A DNA stretch of 9,914 bases from an uncultured Erysipelotrichaceae bacterium (GTDB lineage: Bacteria > Bacillota_I > Bacilli_A > Erysipelotrichales > Coprobacillaceae), in the NCBI GenBank assembly GCA_900544435.1, contig UQVG01000065.1, positions 1-9,914 on the forward strand, written 5' to 3'. The notes beneath the pieces are model-generated. The model was not told the DNA's origin. It was given only the letters and a program-made list of their open reading frames with translations, and made no database searches. Below are positions 1-5,752 of this stretch, piece after piece. The translations under genes and the position numbers were made by a program. Each line of letters opens with the position of its first letter. Position 1 is the stretch's first letter.

Positions 1-97
1 ATTTTATTTTGCAGTTTTATTTTGTTTTTAGATGTATTCAGTTTGCGGTTTAACAATCTGACCTGATTGGTCATATTCAGTTATAAAGTTTCGTTGG

Positions 98-1132
98 TTA
101 TTTTTGTATTATTTTATGCCAGCGTTCATTTCCTTCAAGAAATCCGTAGGTTTCTTTATCTTGGAAGCAATTCAATAACTCTTGTTTTAGTTGCTCTAAA
201 AATGTGCTGTTTGATTTTTTGAAATCCATGTGTTCATACAATGGGGAGGTTGAAAAACTGGTGATATCATCCAGTGTAGTAAGCATGACTTCCATGGTAT
301 CTAATATAGTATCAATATCCTTTTCAGCAGTTGCAAGATCCAGTCTACAGGATATTTCATGGTATTTACCCATTTCAAATAATTTTGCAAGTTCTTCCTG
401 CTTGTCTGTAAAGAAATGTGCTTTATCAAAATTTTGTTCTTCTAAGTAGAGCATGTATAAACTGTTTAAAGTCATACTTAGAATCCCATATTCAGAAAAC
501 AAGATTTCTTCATAAAGTTTGTAAGCATCATCTGTTCGGTTTGTTTTGCTGTAAATAATACCTTGTTTTAATTTGCGCTGTGGATTTTGAGTAGAATAAT
601 ACTGCAAATATTGTTCTGCTGTTTCGTATTGTTCGTTTCGAGAATAATACCCAAAGAGAGAATCGGCAGCACTGGTGCGAAGGGATTCTTCATCACTTTC
701 CAATGCACGCTTATAACAGTTTAGGATATAGTCATCATAATCCATGGCATTTGGAATATCTTTTATCAAACGCTGTGCATCCAGAATGGTTGCCAGCTGC
801 CAAATTAACATTAAGCAATTTGGATAGGATTCGATGATGGATTTTGCCCAACAGAAAACTTCATCATAAGTTTCCGTTTTCAGTTTCTGATCTGCTTCCA
901 TAACAATCGAAGCGATTTCTTCTTTTGTCAGATTTTCCTGAAACGAAAGAAGAGTATCAAGGGATATTCCCAGAAGTCGTGCGATTGGCGCAAGCAATGT
1001 GATGTCTGGATAAGAGTTTTCATTCTCCCATTTATTCACGGCAGGAGTTGTTACACCTAAACGATTTGCCATTTCTTCTTGTGTCATACCTTTTTCTTTT
1101 CTATATTTTCGGATGGTTTTTCCTATCTGCAT
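98..1132 (-). CDS. XRE-family transcriptional regulator with TPR-like C-terminal region
   Basis: A 344-residue protein with an N-terminal Cro/C1-type helix-turn-helix at about residues 4-62. The recognition part reads TPAVNKWENENSYPDI, a common form in Firmicute XRE proteins. The rest (about 70-340) is soluble, rich in Tyr, Leu and Glu, and looks like alpha-helical TPR-type repeats, for example around EQYETAEQYLQYYS and TNRTDDAYKLYEEI. It has no membrane segment. The architecture resembles RNPP/Rgg-like regulators that bind a peptide through their repeats, but no peptide gene is seen nearby, so peptide sensing is only a possibility. The start is supported by AAAGGAGG nine bases upstream. It lies downstream of the primase on the same strand with its own promoter-like sequence at 1183-1211. 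It probably controls genes of the mobile element. The XRE domain is certain; the target and signal are unknown. Confidence 0.85.
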   Translation of the reverse strand: MQIGKTIRKYRKEKGMTQEEMANRLGVTTPAVNKWENENSYPDITLLAPIARLLGISLDTLLSFQENLTKEEIASIVMEADQKLKTETYDEVFCWAKSIIESYPNCLMLIWQLATILDAQRLIKDIPNAMDYDDYILNCYKRALESDEESLRTSAADSLFGYYSRNEQYETAEQYLQYYSTQNPQRKLKQGIIYSKTNRTDDAYKLYEEILFSEYGILSMTLNSLYMLYLEEQNFDKAHFFTDKQEELAKLFEMGKYHEISCRLDLATAEKDIDTILDTMEVMLTTLDDITSFSTSPLYEHMDFKKSNSTFLEQLKQELLNCFQDKETYGFLEGNERWHKIIQK

Positions 1133-1182
1133 GATTTAAAGCCTCCTTTGATTTATTAACATCGGCCGCTGTCTATAGTTCA

Positions 1183-1211
1183 ATCATAACAAATTAAGAT
1201 GAAATCAACAA
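1183..1211 (-). promoter_or_regulatory. Predicted promoter of the TPR-type XRE regulator gene
   Basis: On the minus strand TTGTTG (1206-1211) and TATGAT (1183-1188) are separated by 17 bases, and TG precedes the -10 box as in an extended -10 promoter. It lies about 50 bases upstream of the start codon at 1132. The promoter is bracketed by inverted 9-base half-sites, ATTAACATC at 1155-1163 and GATGTTAAT at 1219-1227, a layout that would suit looping or autoregulation by the encoded regulator. Confidence 0.5.
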
Positions 1212-1271
1212 TTGAGCAGATGTTAATTAAAAAGAAATAAATTTAACTAATATTCAATACCCCAAACGTAT

Positions 1272-1381
1272 AATGACAAAATGACAAAAATGATATCCTG
1301 TTATATCAACAAACTTTTCATCACTCTCTATGTTCAAGAATATCCACTTGTATTTTGCCATTTTTATCATTTCTGTCATTT
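1272..1381. repeat. Short TGACA/TGATA repeats in inverted orientation at the 3' end of the primase gene
   Basis: At 1272-1295 the plus strand carries three tandem units, aatgaca, atgaca and aatgata. At 1357-1381 a similar series occurs on the opposite strand, reading aaatgaca, aaatgata and aaatggc. The two arrays face each other across about 60 bases, and the second overlaps the primase stop codon. Such arrays could be binding sites for the neighbouring helicase or for a regulator, or arms of a weak transcript hairpin. P4-type primase-helicases are known to bind short iterated sites. The assignment here is inference. Confidence 0.4.
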
Positions 1382-3170
1382 ACGATAAAGCCAAATCCAT
1401 CTGTTCAAATGGATTCGTTATTGTATCGTCTATCGTTTCAAAATCGGATTCTTTTACCGAAGTATCTTTAAAATAATACACTCCGTCAGAGAATCGTTTG
1501 ATCACAAATCCTTTGTCAGCCATATATTCCCAGAATCGAGACTTCCCATGTGGTGTTCGTCCATTGTCTTCGCAGTATTCTTCATACATTTTATACACAT
1601 CACTGCGTTTCATTTTTTCTCCGCCTTTATGGCAGAGCATATCATCAGTAAAAGCTTTCACGCTGTCAGCTGAACGATAAAGATTAGCAATACATTCTTT
1701 GCTATGATCACTTTCAGCGAAATGATTATCTGCATATAACTGTTTCAACGCCAGCATTGCCATGTGAATGGCATAATCAGATTCCTGGCACATCTTTTCT
1801 TTTAGCTGAGAATCCTTTTGTTCTTCTGGAATTGTACGGTTGATATCTAGAACAAGCAGACGTCGGTAGTAGGCGTTTGTTTTATCATCCAGATTCAAAG
1901 GCATTTCATTTGCTGAGAATAACAGCTTTGCATAGCTGTTAAACTGTGTCGGGTCTTGTCCTTTCTTTTCATAAAGTAGAGTATCTTCCCCAACTGCTTT
2001 CTTGATGATATCAACACTTTCCATAGCGGTGCTTGGAATATCTGCACAGGCATTTAATAACTTTCCAAACAATCCGGTAGGATAAAATCTCTGGTTCAAA
2101 TTTTGTAGTGACATACTGGAATAATTACCAGTTCCAACAATGTGCTGTATGAATGAGATGGCAATGGATTTACCGGTTCCACCTTTCCCTTTTATCATTA
2201 GGAATTTTTGAAAGCGAGTATCTGTAGTCATGCAATAACCAAGATACTGCCAGAAGGTCTGCTGGTCGGTTTTATCTGCAATAGAAAAATCCAGATACTT
2301 ACGGATATGAGTTCCACCAGTAAGAACAGTTTCCGTTTGACCTGGATAAAAAGAAAAAGGTATTTGATTAATCATCAGATATTTCGTGTTATGTTCAATT
2401 AATTTCCACTCCAGCACATCAAAATATCCATTCTGGAAATTAACCCAATGAGATGGCTGATTGTTAAGGTCTGTAAATCGTTTCTGTACCTGCGATTGAG
2501 ATACCAGAAGATTATAAATGCTCTGAATCGTAGTTGCTTTAATGGAATCACGATAGAGTAGCTTCTGAATATGGGATTTTAAGCGAATTCCATTAGCGTC
2601 TTCGTGATAGCAGCCATGTTCATAGATATAAGGTGTACTTCCGAGCATAAAAAAAGGAAACGTCTGTATTAGATAGTCCACAATCTCCATATCAAATACA
2701 CCGATTCGTTTTCCTTGTTCGTTAAATCTATGAAATTTATTTAAATCTGGTTGGTTGGATGGTCGTCCCTCAAAGCGTTTAATAAAATTCGATATAATTG
2801 CCTTTAAATGGAGCAAATGCTCCATTTTTGCAAGGTATTCTTTCTCTTTAAATAGAATCCATCCCCTACGATAGGTTAGATAATTATTCTGGAAGTATTG
2901 CTCCAGAGAATCGTTTATCTTCTTGCTGGAGCAGGCAGGGACATAGATGTAGTCCATTTGGTATGTTCCGGTACAAGATATTTCGTCCATATATTCGATA
3001 AAACTGTCTACAGTATGATAAGCATCTTGTCCATTCATAAGAGTAATTGCAGGATATCCGGCACTGATAATGGCAAATGCCATATCCTGATTATCTACAA
3101 GAAACAGATATTTCTGTTCTGTGGTTTCTGGTTTTGTTTTCATATAGTGTTCTAAAAAGTTTTTATTCAA
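1380..3170 (-). CDS. Phage/plasmid primase-helicase, P4/D5 family
   Basis: A 596-residue protein whose C-terminal half is a superfamily 3-type ATPase, as in the P4 alpha and poxvirus D5 group. The Walker A motif is GKGGTGKS at about 328-335. A Walker B-like strand LLNACADIPS lies at about 371-380, a sensor-1-like strand KLLFSANEMP at about 415-424, and an arginine-finger-like YYRRLLV at about 434-440. Residues 20-110 resemble a Toprim-type primase domain, but the expected acidic residues appear replaced (LVDNQDM and VPACSSKK), and no zinc-binding N-terminus is present. It may therefore act mainly as a replicative helicase. A winged-helix-like tail lies at about 515-570. The start is TTG at 3170: AGGAGGG sits seven bases upstream, an in-frame TAG lies just before it, and the first ATG (residue 10) lacks such a site. 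It probably drives replication of the element. Confidence 0.88.
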   Translation of the reverse strand: MNKNFLEHYMKTKPETTEQKYLFLVDNQDMAFAIISAGYPAITLMNGQDAYHTVDSFIEYMDEISCTGTYQMDYIYVPACSSKKINDSLEQYFQNNYLTYRRGWILFKEKEYLAKMEHLLHLKAIISNFIKRFEGRPSNQPDLNKFHRFNEQGKRIGVFDMEIVDYLIQTFPFFMLGSTPYIYEHGCYHEDANGIRLKSHIQKLLYRDSIKATTIQSIYNLLVSQSQVQKRFTDLNNQPSHWVNFQNGYFDVLEWKLIEHNTKYLMINQIPFSFYPGQTETVLTGGTHIRKYLDFSIADKTDQQTFWQYLGYCMTTDTRFQKFLMIKGKGGTGKSIAISFIQHIVGTGNYSSMSLQNLNQRFYPTGLFGKLLNACADIPSTAMESVDIIKKAVGEDTLLYEKKGQDPTQFNSYAKLLFSANEMPLNLDDKTNAYYRRLLVLDINRTIPEEQKDSQLKEKMCQESDYAIHMAMLALKQLYADNHFAESDHSKECIANLYRSADSVKAFTDDMLCHKGGEKMKRSDVYKMYEEYCEDNGRTPHGKSRFWEYMADKGFVIKRFSDGVYYFKDTSVKESDFETIDDTITNPFEQMDLALS

Positions 3171-3193
3171 TGTAAATCCCTCCTAACATGAAG

Positions 3194-3221
3194 AAAGACG
3201 CTCCAATCAAGGAACGCCCTT
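3194..3221 (-). promoter_or_regulatory. RNA hairpin in the leader of the primase gene
   Basis: The minus-strand transcript can form an 11-bp stem, 3221-3211 with 3204-3194, around a six-base loop. Three of the pairs are G-U, which would be A-C mismatches in the plus-strand transcript, so the structure belongs to the minus-strand RNA. It ends about ten bases before the ribosome-binding site of the TTG-started primase. Only a weak pyrimidine run follows, so attenuation, translational control or mRNA protection are all possible. Confidence 0.35.
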
Positions 3222-3230
3222 TGATAAAAG

Positions 3231-3250
3231 TTTTATAAATTGTTATAAAA
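3231..3250. promoter_or_regulatory. Perfect palindrome upstream of the primase gene, candidate operator
   Basis: TTTTATAA at 3231-3238 and TTATAAAA at 3243-3250 form perfect 8-base inverted arms around ATTG. It lies about 60 bases upstream of the primase start and inside the probable promoter region of the element. It could be a repressor site for the element's own XRE regulator, but it is AT-rich and may be fortuitous. Confidence 0.3.
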
Positions 3251-3322
3251 TGGCTGAGTGTAGGGCATTTGCCTTAGTCAGACCATCAATCCAGTTACAT
3301 ATAATAACAATAGATTCAAGAT

Positions 3323-3589
3323 TTACATGGATTTGTGAACAACACCAGGTCTACCAGCAATTGAATAAGCGATATAACCAGCTAACATTGGACACATGAA
3401 GCCAATTGCAGCTCCACCTATCGTATTAATATTTGCCCAAAAGGCATTTGTAACTTCCATCCCATTTGCGCCAGCTTTACCTGTAGCTAAGGCAAATGCG
3501 ATACAGACACCACCAACAGTAACTGCTGGAATCATGTATGATACGCCAGTCATGACATGATTTTTTAATTCTTTAAAAAATTCTTTCAT
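3323..3589 (-). pseudogene. Truncated fructose-type PTS EIIC gene, interrupted by the mobile element
   Basis: The open frame gives 88 residues. Residues 1-82 match the N-terminus of fructose-family EIIC permeases: LKNHVMTGVSYMIP, a glycine-rich first helix, then PMLAGYIAYSIAGRPG. The family is normally about 350 residues with eight or more membrane helices. Here the frame leaves the family at about residue 84 and ends with the foreign tail HKSM. The tail and everything to its left belong to the element containing the primase. The remainder of the gene would be expected on the far side of the element, outside the window. The start is supported by a GAGGG site seven bases upstream, and it follows the IIB gene by 46 bases. 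Without the permease the PTS cannot transport sugar, unless the element excises. Confidence 0.8.
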
Positions 3590-3635
3590 CGTCTTTCCCT
3601 CTCTTCTAAATTTTTTTTGACAACTTTATTTTTAT

Positions 3636-3944
3636 TTATTTCACGTGCGATAAAGCATCGTTAATAACACCTTCTGGATCAGAGATACATTTAGCAACAT
3701 TTTCACGAACAACCAATTTATCATCAAAACGGTCCATTCCTTCAATACCAATTTCTACTGCTAAAATAACTACATCTGCTTCCTTGATTTCTTTTTTACT
3801 TAATTCATTTTCAATACCAATAGAACCTTGTGTTTCAATATGACAAACATGTCCTAATTCTTTTGCTTTTTTTTCTAATGCTTCTTGTGCCATATAAGTA
3901 TGAGCAATACCTGTAGGACAAGCTGTAACTCCAACGATTTTCAT
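3636..3944 (-). CDS. PTS fructose-type EIIB component
   Basis: A complete 102-residue cytoplasmic EIIB of the fructose family. The phosphocysteine is Cys9 in the motif VTACPTGIAHTYMA. This cysteine takes phosphate from IIA and passes it to the sugar entering through IIC. The later segment KEADVVILAVEIGIEGMDRF is also typical of the family. The gene follows IIA by 16 bases and precedes the truncated IIC, so the three form one operon. Its ribosome-binding site (AAGGGAAGAG) is weaker than those of its neighbours. The exact sugar (fructose, mannitol-like or another) cannot be told from this component alone. The protein looks intact, but it lacks its permease partner in this arrangement. Confidence 0.93.
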   Translation of the reverse strand: MKIVGVTACPTGIAHTYMAQEALEKKAKELGHVCHIETQGSIGIENELSKKEIKEADVVILAVEIGIEGMDRFDDKLVVRENVAKCISDPEGVINDALSHVK

Positions 3945-3960
3945 TTTTTACTCTTCCCTT

Positions 3961-4395
3961 CTAAATTGTTATTTGTGATAAGATATCGAATACTTCTTTT
4001 TCATCTTTAGCTTCAATTAATGATTTTCTAAATTCATCATCAATCAATTTTCTTGAAATATTAGCTAAGATTTTCATATGAATCTTATCTTTATTATGTT
4101 CTGGAACACCAATCATAAATATTATTCTTACTGAATTTTGATCCCATATAATTGGATCTTTCACTCTACCAAATACCACAAATGGATCTTTCACTGTATC
4201 GCTTTGACCATGAGGTATAGCTACCTCATAACCTAAAGCTGTTGAATATTCTTTTTCTCTTTTTAATACAGCATCGATATATTCTTGTTGGTTTTCAAGT
4301 CTCCCTTGATCGAATGCTTTTTTGGCTAGAGTAGAAATAATTGTTTCTTTATCTCCTGTTAAATCTAGTAAGATAAGATCTTTATCAATCACCAT
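3961..4395 (-). CDS. PTS fructose-type EIIA component
   Basis: A 144-residue EIIA of the PTS fructose/nitrogen (EIIA-2) family. The active-site histidine is about His62 in YEVAIPHGQ, preceded by the usual LKREKEYSTALG. This residue accepts phosphate from HPr and gives it to the IIB cysteine. The following FVVFGRVKDPIIWD and IIFMIGVPE strands also fit the family. It is the first gene of the IIA-IIB-IIC operon and has a good GGAGGG site seven bases before the ATG. Upstream lie paired TTGCAAAAAAA motifs (4463-4513) that may bind a regulator. No dedicated activator gene is seen in the window. The protein is complete, but the operon is broken by truncation of IIC. Confidence 0.93.
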   Translation of the reverse strand: MVIDKDLILLDLTGDKETIISTLAKKAFDQGRLENQQEYIDAVLKREKEYSTALGYEVAIPHGQSDTVKDPFVVFGRVKDPIIWDQNSVRIIFMIGVPEHNKDKIHMKILANISRKLIDDEFRKSLIEAKDEKEVFDILSQITI

Positions 4396-4448
4396 TTTCT
4401 ATCCCTCCGTTCCTTACACCTATATATTAGCAAAGCCCTCTGTTCTTG

Positions 4449-4457
4449 AATATAACA
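4449..4457 (-). promoter_or_regulatory. Possible extended -10 promoter of the PTS operon
   Basis: On the minus strand TGTTATATT is an extended -10 element (TG, one base, TATATT), about 55 bases before the IIA start codon. No good -35 box stands at the right distance. The TTGCAAAAAAA repeats begin just upstream of it, in a place suited to an activator. Confidence 0.3.
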
Positions 4458-4462
4458 AAGAA

Positions 4463-4513
4463 TTGCAAAAAAACATGCAACTCTTGGTATACTATTTTTG
4501 CAAAAAAATTGCA
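4463..4513. promoter_or_regulatory. Paired TTGCAAAAAAA motifs, candidate operator of the PTS operon
   Basis: TTGCAAAAAAA occurs at 4463-4473 and again at 4498-4508, 35 bases apart. Each is followed by an inverted partner: GCAA at 4477-4480 and TTGCA at 4509-4513. The second copy makes a perfect 15-base inverted repeat at 4499-4513. They lie between the terminator of the upstream gene and the IIA start. They do not fit the catabolite-response (cre) consensus. Confidence 0.4.
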
Positions 4514-4526
4514 CATAAACCTGTAC

Positions 4527-4555
4527 AAAAAAAGACTTCACTATTCAGCGAAGCC
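4527..4555 (-). terminator. Intrinsic terminator of the DUF2798 gene, overlapping its coding end
   Basis: The minus-strand RNA forms an 8-bp stem (4555-4548 with 4541-4534, two G-U pairs) around TGAATA, followed by seven U at 4533-4527. The last three sense codons encode the first arm and the stop codon lies at the loop and second arm. It separates the DUF2798 gene from the PTS operon. Confidence 0.85.
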
Positions 4556-5074
4556 TTCTTCTAATAATTCTTTTTCAATCTTTTCTTCCTCAACACCATT
4601 TGTAGAAGAAAATAAAACTCTAAATAAATATCTCGCCATTGGTCCTACAATAAACAGTTGAACAGGTAAAGCCATCATAAAATTACGACAATATGTTATC
4701 AAATAATGAGGAATAAATTGACTATCAAAACCATAACCATGATATACACCTAAAATACTAGCAAGTGCCACTTGACTAATAACCGTAAATACTTGAATCA
4801 TTAAAACAATAACAATTCCTCGATCTGTTGGCTGCACAACTTTAAAAGCAAAATACTTAGCAACTTTACTTGAAATAAAATAAGCACATAAAAAAATAAT
4901 CACAAACTCGATCCACATACTTTTTAAAGCAATAAAAAAAGTACTATTGGTTAAAGATGATGTTGCAAGTACTGTATTGTAAAGTGTCATTACATAAACC
5001 ATCATCCAAGCTGTAATAGCTGTAAAAACAATAGCTTCAAATCTTGTTTTGGGCATTTTTAATTCTTTTTTCAT
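4541..5074 (-). CDS. DUF2798 family integral membrane protein
   Basis: A 177-residue protein with four predicted membrane helices at about 12-33, 46-67, 86-108 and 128-150. The two halves look like two copies of a two-helix unit: MPKTRFEAIVFTAITAWMMV begins the first and PTDRGIVIVLMIQVFTVIS the second. This is the arrangement of DUF2798 proteins, whose function is not established. The acidic tail (VEEEKIEKELLEEGFAE) is probably cytoplasmic. The start is set at the ATG at 5074 because AGGAGG lies six bases before it. A longer frame from TTG at 5125 would be translated through the leader hairpin and is rejected. The gene has its own promoter and an attenuator-like leader, so expression is probably conditional, perhaps in response to stress or a ligand. 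Confidence 0.8.
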   Translation of the reverse strand: MKKELKMPKTRFEAIVFTAITAWMMVYVMTLYNTVLATSSLTNSTFFIALKSMWIEFVIIFLCAYFISSKVAKYFAFKVVQPTDRGIVIVLMIQVFTVISQVALASILGVYHGYGFDSQFIPHYLITYCRNFMMALPVQLFIVGPMARYLFRVLFSSTNGVEEEKIEKELLEEGFAE

Positions 5075-5083
5075 AAATTTCCT

Positions 5084-5133
5084 CCTAAAAAAATAAATGC
5101 CACCTTCGCTCTCTGACAGTAGCAAGGTGACAT
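5084..5133 (-). promoter_or_regulatory. Transcription attenuator in the leader of the DUF2798 gene
   Basis: The minus-strand leader forms a stem from 5133-5121 and 5110-5097 (one G-U pair, one single-base bulge) around a ten-base loop. A U-rich run with seven consecutive U (TTTATTTTTTT) follows and then the AGGAGG of the gene. This is an intrinsic terminator placed before the coding region. A small alternative hairpin, GACA/TGTC at 5141-5129, would share bases with the first arm and could act as the antiterminator side. It fits no riboswitch class recognised here. Confidence 0.65.
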
Positions 5134-5148
5134 TTAGTGTCTAGGTGT

Positions 5149-5177
5149 ATTTTAGAGATATTTTATTTTAAAGACAA
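5149..5177 (-). promoter_or_regulatory. Predicted promoter of the DUF2798 gene
   Basis: On the minus strand TTGTCT (5172-5177) and TAAAAT (5149-5154) are exactly 17 bases apart. Transcription would start near 5142, just before the attenuator. The -35 box overlaps the end of the palindrome at 5174-5196. Confidence 0.6.
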
Positions 5178-5196
5178 GAAAAAATATTTTTCTTGT
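5174..5196. repeat. Perfect inverted repeat between the two small membrane-protein genes
   Basis: ACAAGAAAAA at 5174-5183 and TTTTTCTTGT at 5187-5196 are perfect 10-base arms around three bases. It follows the stop codon of the 84-residue protein by 27 bases, so it may be a weak terminator hairpin for that gene. It also overlaps the -35 box of the DUF2798 promoter, so it could instead be an operator. No clean U-tract follows it on the minus strand, which favours a mixed or regulatory role. Confidence 0.5.
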
Positions 5197-5223
5197 GCAT
5201 CTATCACAAAAAACAATCAAACT

Positions 5224-5478
5224 TTATTTATGCTCTATGCACAACTGTGCTTTTTTTAATTGTTTCTTCAAAGAGATGATCTTTATTATTTTATAAACCA
5301 AAATTCCTAAAATAATCAAGCATAAACAACTTAATTGATTATATCCACCCCAATAATACTCATCAGTATTTCTAACAGGATAAATATCAATTTCCATACA
5401 GATCCAAATAAGTGTTAATACTCCTCCTGATAAATAATGCCAAAATAATTTATTTTCTATTTTCTCTTTCGTCATCAT
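5224..5478 (-). CDS. Small two-helix membrane protein of unknown function
   Basis: An 84-residue protein that I do not recognise. It has two hydrophobic segments at about 14-30 and 48-68, joined by a short polar loop with Tyr and Trp (DEYYWGGYN). The N-terminus and the C-terminal tail are lysine-rich (IISLKKQLKKAQ), suggesting both ends lie in the cytoplasm. Two ATG codons stand next to each other at 5478 and 5475. AAGGAG is four bases before the first and seven before the second, so the second is the likelier start. The gene has its own -10-like box (TATAAT at 5554-5559) and a leader with a perfect inverted repeat at 5512-5533. It is on the same strand as the DUF2798 gene but separated by a promoter. 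The ribosome-binding site makes it a real gene; its role is unknown. Confidence 0.65.
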   Translation of the reverse strand: MMTKEKIENKLFWHYLSGGVLTLIWICMEIDIYPVRNTDEYYWGGYNQLSCLCLIILGILVYKIIKIISLKKQLKKAQLCIEHK

Positions 5479-5511
5479 CTTTCTCCTTTATTTTAAATCT
5501 TCCAATTTATG

Positions 5512-5533
5512 AATTATTTCTTGGGAAATAATT
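5512..5533. repeat. Perfect inverted repeat in the leader of the small membrane protein gene
   Basis: AATTATTTC at 5512-5520 and GAAATAATT at 5525-5533 are perfect 9-base arms around TTGG. It lies between the -10-like TATAAT (minus strand, 5554-5559) and the start at 5475/5478. It could be an operator placed just downstream of the transcription start or a leader hairpin. Confidence 0.4.
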
Positions 5534-5752
5534 TGTTAAAAAGGAATTGTATTATTATACTGATTCATTTTTACAAACTAAAACAACATAACAAATAATA
5601 AAAAACTTATTATCAAAATAACTATTTTTTCTATTTTATACTCTTCTATCAATGGATTATGTGAAAATTAATTTTTTTAATTATTTTGTTTTATTTATTC
5701 AATAAAATAGTTCATAATAACCATGTCGGAAGTGTAGTGTTTGTATAGAGAT

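Larger units (their letters stand above)
1..3340. mobile_element. End of an integrated mobile element (ICE, phage or satellite type), partial
   Basis: This stretch holds a phage/plasmid-type primase-helicase gene and a cytoplasmic XRE regulator, and its base composition is visibly less AT-rich than the genes to its right. Its right edge lies at about 3335-3346, where the reading frame of a fructose PTS IIC gene stops matching the family and runs into unrelated sequence. The left end is outside the window. No integrase, relaxase, capsid or conjugation gene can be seen, so the class of element cannot be fixed. The primase belongs to a type found in integrative conjugative elements, prophages and phage satellites. 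That this is an insertion rather than a deletion or rearrangement junction is an inference from the broken IIC frame together with the mobile-element gene content. Confidence 0.62.

Noticed and set aside
59..73. Terminator after the TPR-type XRE gene, from TGACC/GGTCA arms
   Set aside because: The arms are only five bases and no U-tract follows on the minus strand, so termination cannot be claimed.
1254..1361. A 35-codon minus-strand frame (MAKYKWIFLN...) between the primase and XRE genes
   Set aside because: It has no ribosome-binding site, it runs through both repeat arrays, and the peptide resembles nothing I know. A real gene is possible but not supported.
3247..3340. Open frame without a start codon ending NWIDGLTKANALHSAIL, just inside the element edge
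   Set aside because: There is no ATG, GTG or TTG start with a ribosome-binding site and no recognised homology. It may be a remnant or chance.
4463..4513. Sigma-54 promoter or cre site before the PTS operon
   Set aside because: TTGCA is present, but no GG stands at the -24 position with correct spacing, and the sequence does not fit the cre consensus.
5075..5125. N-terminal extension of the DUF2798 protein from TTG at 5125
   Set aside because: The extension would be encoded by the attenuator hairpin and has no ribosome-binding site, while the ATG at 5074 has AGGAGG at six bases.
5097..5133. T-box riboswitch suggested by AAGGTGGCA in the DUF2798 leader
   Set aside because: The leader is only about 60 bases and lacks the specifier stem and the full T-box sequence, and the gene is not an aminoacyl-tRNA or amino-acid gene.
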